Of a stretch of 64,000 nt of DNA, positions 59,331 through 64,000 are shown piece after piece (position 1 is the first letter of the stretch; the number at the start of each line of letters is the position of its first letter). The stretch covers positions 1 through 64,000 of the forward strand of contig NZ_JAPYZV010000003.1 in the NCBI RefSeq assembly GCF_027812955.1, read 5' to 3'. Below the pieces are notes generated by a model. That model worked only from the letters and a program-made list of their open reading frames with translations, had not been told where the DNA came from and did not search any database. The position numbers were made by a program, and so were the translations under genes. The DNA comes from Pedococcus sp. 5OH_020 (GTDB lineage: Bacteria; Actinomycetota; Actinomycetes; Actinomycetales; Dermatophilaceae).

Positions 59331-60941
59331 TCAGGCCTGTTCGCGGCGCAGCACCTCGGCGTAGGCAGGCAACGTCAGGAAGTCCGGGAAGTCGGGGTCG
59401 ATCGCGCACTCGACGAACAGGCGCCGCGCCGCCTCCCAGGCTCCCTCGGCGAAGGCCTCCTCGCCCACCGAGCCACGCAGCGCGGCATACTCCTCCTCCA
59501 CCACCCGGTCGACCAGCTCGCGGGTCACCGTCTCGCCGGAGGACAGCGACGCGCCGGAGTAGAGCCACTGCCAGATCTGCGAGCGCGAGATCTCCGCGGT
59601 GGCCGCGTCCTCCATGAGGTTGTGGATCCCCACGGCGCCGTTGCCCTGCAACCAGGACTGGAGGTACGCGATCCCCACCGAGACGTTGCCGCGCAGACCC
59701 TCCTCGGTCCGCTCTCCAGGAGTCGAGGCAGCGTCGAGCAGGTCGTCGGCGGATACCGACACGTCGTGCCGCTGGACGTCGAGCTGGTTGGAACGTTCAC
59801 CGAGCACTCCGCTGAAGACCTCCGTGCACAGCTCCACCATCCCGGGGTGGGCCACCCATGAGCCGTCGAAGCCCGCGTTCGCCTCGCGCGTCTTGTCCTC
59901 CCGGACCTTGGCGAAGGCGCGCTCGTTGACCTCGGGGTCCTTCTTGCTCGGGATGAAGGCCGCCATCCCTCCGATCGCGAAGGCCCCACGCCGGTGGCAG
60001 GTCTTCACCAGCAGGTCGCTGTACGCCTTCATCATCGGTGCGTTCATCGTGACGGCGTTGCGGTCGGGCAGGGTGAAGGACGGGCCACTGTCCCGGAAGT
60101 ACTTGATGATCGAGAACAGGTAGTCCCACCTACCCGCGTTGAGCCCGGCGGCATGGTCCCTGAGCTCGTAGAGGATCTCCTCCATCTCGAAAGCCGCGGG
60201 GATGGTCTCGATGAGCACCGTCGCGCGGATGGTGCCGTGCGGGATGCCCAGGCGTTCCTGGCTGAAGGTGAACACGTCGTTCCATAGCCGGGCCTCGAGA
60301 TGCGACTCCATCTTCGGCAGGTAGAAGTAGGGCCCGCTGCCGCGCTCGATGAGCTCGTGGGCGTTGTGGAAGAAGTAGAGTCCGAAGTCGACCAGTGCGC
60401 CTACCAGCGGCTCCTCGTCCAGATGCAGGTGCTCCTCGTCCAGATGCCAGCCGCGGGGCCGGGGGAGGATGACCGGGATGGCCCCGGGGTCCTTGAGCGC
60501 ATACTCCTTACCCTCCGGTGAGGTGAACGAGATGGATCGGCGTATGGCGTCGCGCAGGGTCACCTGCCCTCCGACGACGTTGACCCAGTGGGGCGTGTTC
60601 GCATCCTCGAGGTCGGCCAGCCATACCCTGGCGCCCGAGTTGAGGGCGTTGATGGCCATCTTGCGCTCGGTGGGGCCGGTGATCTCAACACGACGGTCCC
60701 GCAGGTCCGCGGGCGCCGGGGCGACCTGCCAGTCGCCCTCACGGACCTCACGCGTCTCCTCCAGGAAGTCGAGCCGCCCCGTCTTCGAGACCTCGGCGCG
60801 ACGCGCCTGCCGGGCCTGAAGCAGCTCGGCACGCCGGCGGGCGAACCGCGTGTGGAGCTCGGCGAGGAACTCCAGCGCCTCGGGCGTCAGGATCTCGTCG
60901 CTGCGCTCGATCGGGCCGCCGGTCACGGTGATGTCGGGCAT
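59331..60941 (-). CDS. aceB: Malate synthase A
   Basis: Condensation of glyoxylate with acetyl-CoA to malate, 536 residues, the isoform A length. Conserved segments are ADLEDANTPHWVNVVGGQVT, PRGWHLDEEH, KMESHLEARLWNDVF, GTIRATVLIETIPAAFEMEE with the metal Glu, LNAGRWDYLFSIIKYF, GMAAFIPSKKDPEVN and DGSWVAHPGMVELC. ATG 60941 has GAGGA nine bases upstream. It is divergent from iclR and convergent with guaD. With the ACT-type malic enzyme it gives a second outlet for purine-derived glyoxylate. Confidence 0.97.
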   Translation of the reverse strand: MPDITVTGGPIERSDEILTPEALEFLAELHTRFARRRAELLQARQARRAEVSKTGRLDFLEETREVREGDWQVAPAPADLRDRRVEITGPTERKMAINALNSGARVWLADLEDANTPHWVNVVGGQVTLRDAIRRSISFTSPEGKEYALKDPGAIPVILPRPRGWHLDEEHLHLDEEPLVGALVDFGLYFFHNAHELIERGSGPYFYLPKMESHLEARLWNDVFTFSQERLGIPHGTIRATVLIETIPAAFEMEEILYELRDHAAGLNAGRWDYLFSIIKYFRDSGPSFTLPDRNAVTMNAPMMKAYSDLLVKTCHRRGAFAIGGMAAFIPSKKDPEVNERAFAKVREDKTREANAGFDGSWVAHPGMVELCTEVFSGVLGERSNQLDVQRHDVSVSADDLLDAASTPGERTEEGLRGNVSVGIAYLQSWLQGNGAVGIHNLMEDAATAEISRSQIWQWLYSGASLSSGETVTRELVDRVVEEEYAALRGSVGEEAFAEGAWEAARRLFVECAIDPDFPDFLTLPAYAEVLRREQA

Positions 60942-61005
60942 GGTGGCTGGTCCTCACAGAGTGGGTGGCTGGCGCGCCCGATCACGGGCGCAGGCACTAG
61001 GATAG

Positions 61006-61040
61006 TTCCATGATACGAAATCTTCTTCTCATTCAGAATG
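61006..61040. promoter_or_regulatory. Candidate IclR operator in the aceB-iclR divergent region
   Basis: TTCCATGATACGAAA (61006-61020) matches the hyi upstream site at 14 of 15 positions. A second short perfect palindrome CATTCAGAATG lies at 61030-61040. Both are in the 115-base gap between divergent aceB and iclR, where an IclR-family protein would normally regulate itself and its neighbour. Confidence 0.65.
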
Positions 61041-61056
61041 GCGTGAGGAGAGATAT

Positions 61057-61833
61057 ATGAGTGCCGACGCCACCGCGGCAGCGAAGTCAGGCGGTGTCCA
61101 GTCCCTCGAGCGGGGGTTCGCCATCTTGGAGACCATGGCCGACGCCGGCGGTGTCATCAGCCTGTCCCAGCTGGCGAGCGACGCCGACCTGCCGCTGCCG
61201 ACCATCCACCGCCTCGTTCGCACTCTGGTCAGCCTCGGGTACGTGCGCCAGGAGGCGTCGCGCCAGTACTCCCTCGGGCCGCGGCTCATCAGGCTCGGCG
61301 AGACGACCTCCCGGATGCTCGGCCGCTGGGCACGCCCCCATATGGAACAGCTGGCCCATGAGCTCGGAGAGTCCGTCAACCTCGCCATGCTCGACGGTGA
61401 CCAGGTGGTCTACGTCGGCCAGGTGATGGCGTCGCAGAACTCGATGCGGATGTTCACCGAAGTGGGACGCCGCGTACTACCGCACTCCACCGGCGTGGGG
61501 AAGGCCATCATGGCTGGGCTCGACCCCGACGACGTACGAGCCCTTGTCGGCCGGACCGGGATGCCCGCGCGCACCCAGCACACGATCACCACGCCCGATG
61601 GGCTCCTGGAGGAGCTGCAGCGCACGCGTGAGCGGGGGTACGCCTTGGACGAAGGGGAGCAGGAGGTCGGGGTCCGGTGTGTCGCCGTGGCGGTGCCGGG
61701 TGTCCCGCAGCTTCTCGCTCTCTCCGTCTCGGGGCCGCTGCCCCGGATGACCGACGAGTTCGTCGAGCGGGCGACCGGTCCACTGCATGCCGCGGCCAGG
61801 GCAATCGCGGCGCAGATGCTGGGCGACGCCTGA
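61057..61833 (+). CDS. allR: IclR family regulator (AllR-like)
   Basis: Transcription factor of 258 residues. The N-terminal winged helix has GGVQSLERGFAILETMAD, LSQLASDADLPLPTIHRLVR and SLGYVRQ. The C-terminal effector domain contains VNLAMLDGDQVVYVGQV, LPHSTGVGKAIMAGL and GVRCVAVAVPG. ATG 61057 follows GAGGAGA. Beside malate synthase and allantoin genes it fits AllR, the allantoin-pathway repressor of Streptomyces and enterobacteria; glyoxylate or allantoin-type effectors are likely. The TTCC-N7-GGAA motif is its proposed site. Confidence 0.88.
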   Translation: MSADATAAAKSGGVQSLERGFAILETMADAGGVISLSQLASDADLPLPTIHRLVRTLVSLGYVRQEASRQYSLGPRLIRLGETTSRMLGRWARPHMEQLAHELGESVNLAMLDGDQVVYVGQVMASQNSMRMFTEVGRRVLPHSTGVGKAIMAGLDPDDVRALVGRTGMPARTQHTITTPDGLLEELQRTRERGYALDEGEQEVGVRCVAVAVPGVPQLLALSVSGPLPRMTDEFVERATGPLHAAARAIAAQMLGDA

Positions 61834-61840
61834 CGGGCGC

Positions 61841-61908
61841 CGTGTCGCTCGGAAGTCCCAGACTTCGGCTCCGAGGGCGGCGTGTCGCTCCGAAGTCCCA
61901 GACTTCGG
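61841..61908 (+). repeat. Tandem pair of a 28-base repeat
   Basis: CGTGTCGCTC followed by GAAGTCCCAGACTTCGG occurs at 61841-61868 and again at 61881-61908, a 40-base period. A third copy lies at 59234-59262 and an inverted core at 59203-59221. Each core GAAGTC-CCA-GACTTC is a self-complementary hairpin. The pair separates convergent iclR and acs and may work as terminators. Confidence 0.85.
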
Positions 61909-61935
61909 GAAGCGCGGGCGGGCCGGGGCAGGGGA

Positions 61936-63936
<2,001 letters not shown>

Positions 63937-63982
63937 TGTTCCTCCTGGCGGCGATGCAGGCGGCCCACCGGAGGGTGGGCGC

Positions 63983-64000
63983 ATGACGATGATCCTTCCC
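63983..64000 (+). CDS. Possible 5' end of a divergent gene at the right edge
   Basis: ATG 63983 is preceded by GGAGGG with a 7-base spacer and reads MTMILP to the end of the window. It would be divergent from acs. Six codons are too few to identify or confirm a gene. Confidence 0.25.

Overview
The window comes from a high-GC actinomycete. It has a WhiB protein, a PASTA-tailed class A penicillin-binding protein, a GlxR/Crp-type regulator, a MarP-type protease, many GTG starts and frequent 4-base ATGA/GTGA gene overlaps. Family is inference only; Micrococcales such as Intrasporangiaceae or Dermatophilaceae would fit.

Region 1 (about 0.3-17.6 kb) is a catabolic cluster that looks accessory. It encodes two GntR/FCD regulators and a LacI regulator, three different nucleoside hydrolases, a hydantoinase-type amidohydrolase, a sugar-type ABC importer without its own ATPase, two SDR dehydrogenases, a PuuE-like polysaccharide-deacetylase-fold amidohydrolase, a creatinase-fold protein without recognisable metal ligands, ribokinase, a D-2-hydroxyacid dehydrogenase and a glycerate kinase. 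The inferred logic is riboside import, N-glycosidic cleavage, ribose phosphorylation and opening of a cyclic amide base. The actual substrate is not evident. The region ends in about 600 bp without genes that holds a degenerate tRNA-Gly 3' end, followed by an intact tRNA-Pro.

Region 2 (18.2-33.5 kb) is core chromosome. Gene content and order follow the Mycobacterium tuberculosis Rv3683-Rv3669 neighbourhood: metallophosphoesterase, ponA2, whiB4, two ArsA-like ATPases, RidA, a metallo-beta-lactamase-fold hydrolase, crp, nth, a NUDIX gene, marP, an epoxide-hydrolase-like gene and a holin-like membrane protein.

Region 3 (34.1-61.8 kb) is a purine-to-central-metabolism cluster lying between that block and acs (61.9-63.9 kb), which is the next mycobacterial neighbour. 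It encodes guanine deaminase, xanthine dehydrogenase (XdhA/B/C), uricase, HIU hydrolase, OHCU decarboxylase, allantoinase, ureidoglycine aminohydrolase, allantoin/hydantoin racemase and two purine/allantoin permeases. Glyoxylate is then used by Gcl, Hyi, GlxR and glycerate kinase, or by malate synthase and malic enzyme. Allantoate amidohydrolase and a classical ureidoglycolate lyase are not in the window. A fumarylacetoacetate-hydrolase-fold gene inside the operon is a candidate for the missing lyase.

Two candidate regulatory motifs tie region 3 together. One is TTCCAYGWTRCGGAA, found beside the iclR (allR-like) gene, before hyi, before uricase and in a weaker form before the malic enzyme gene. 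The other is TCAAC-N5-GTTGA, inside the predicted promoters of uricase and xanthine dehydrogenase. The most unusual protein is an NCS2 purine permease fused to a UraD domain whose catalytic histidine position is a tyrosine, encoded directly upstream of a normal UraD.
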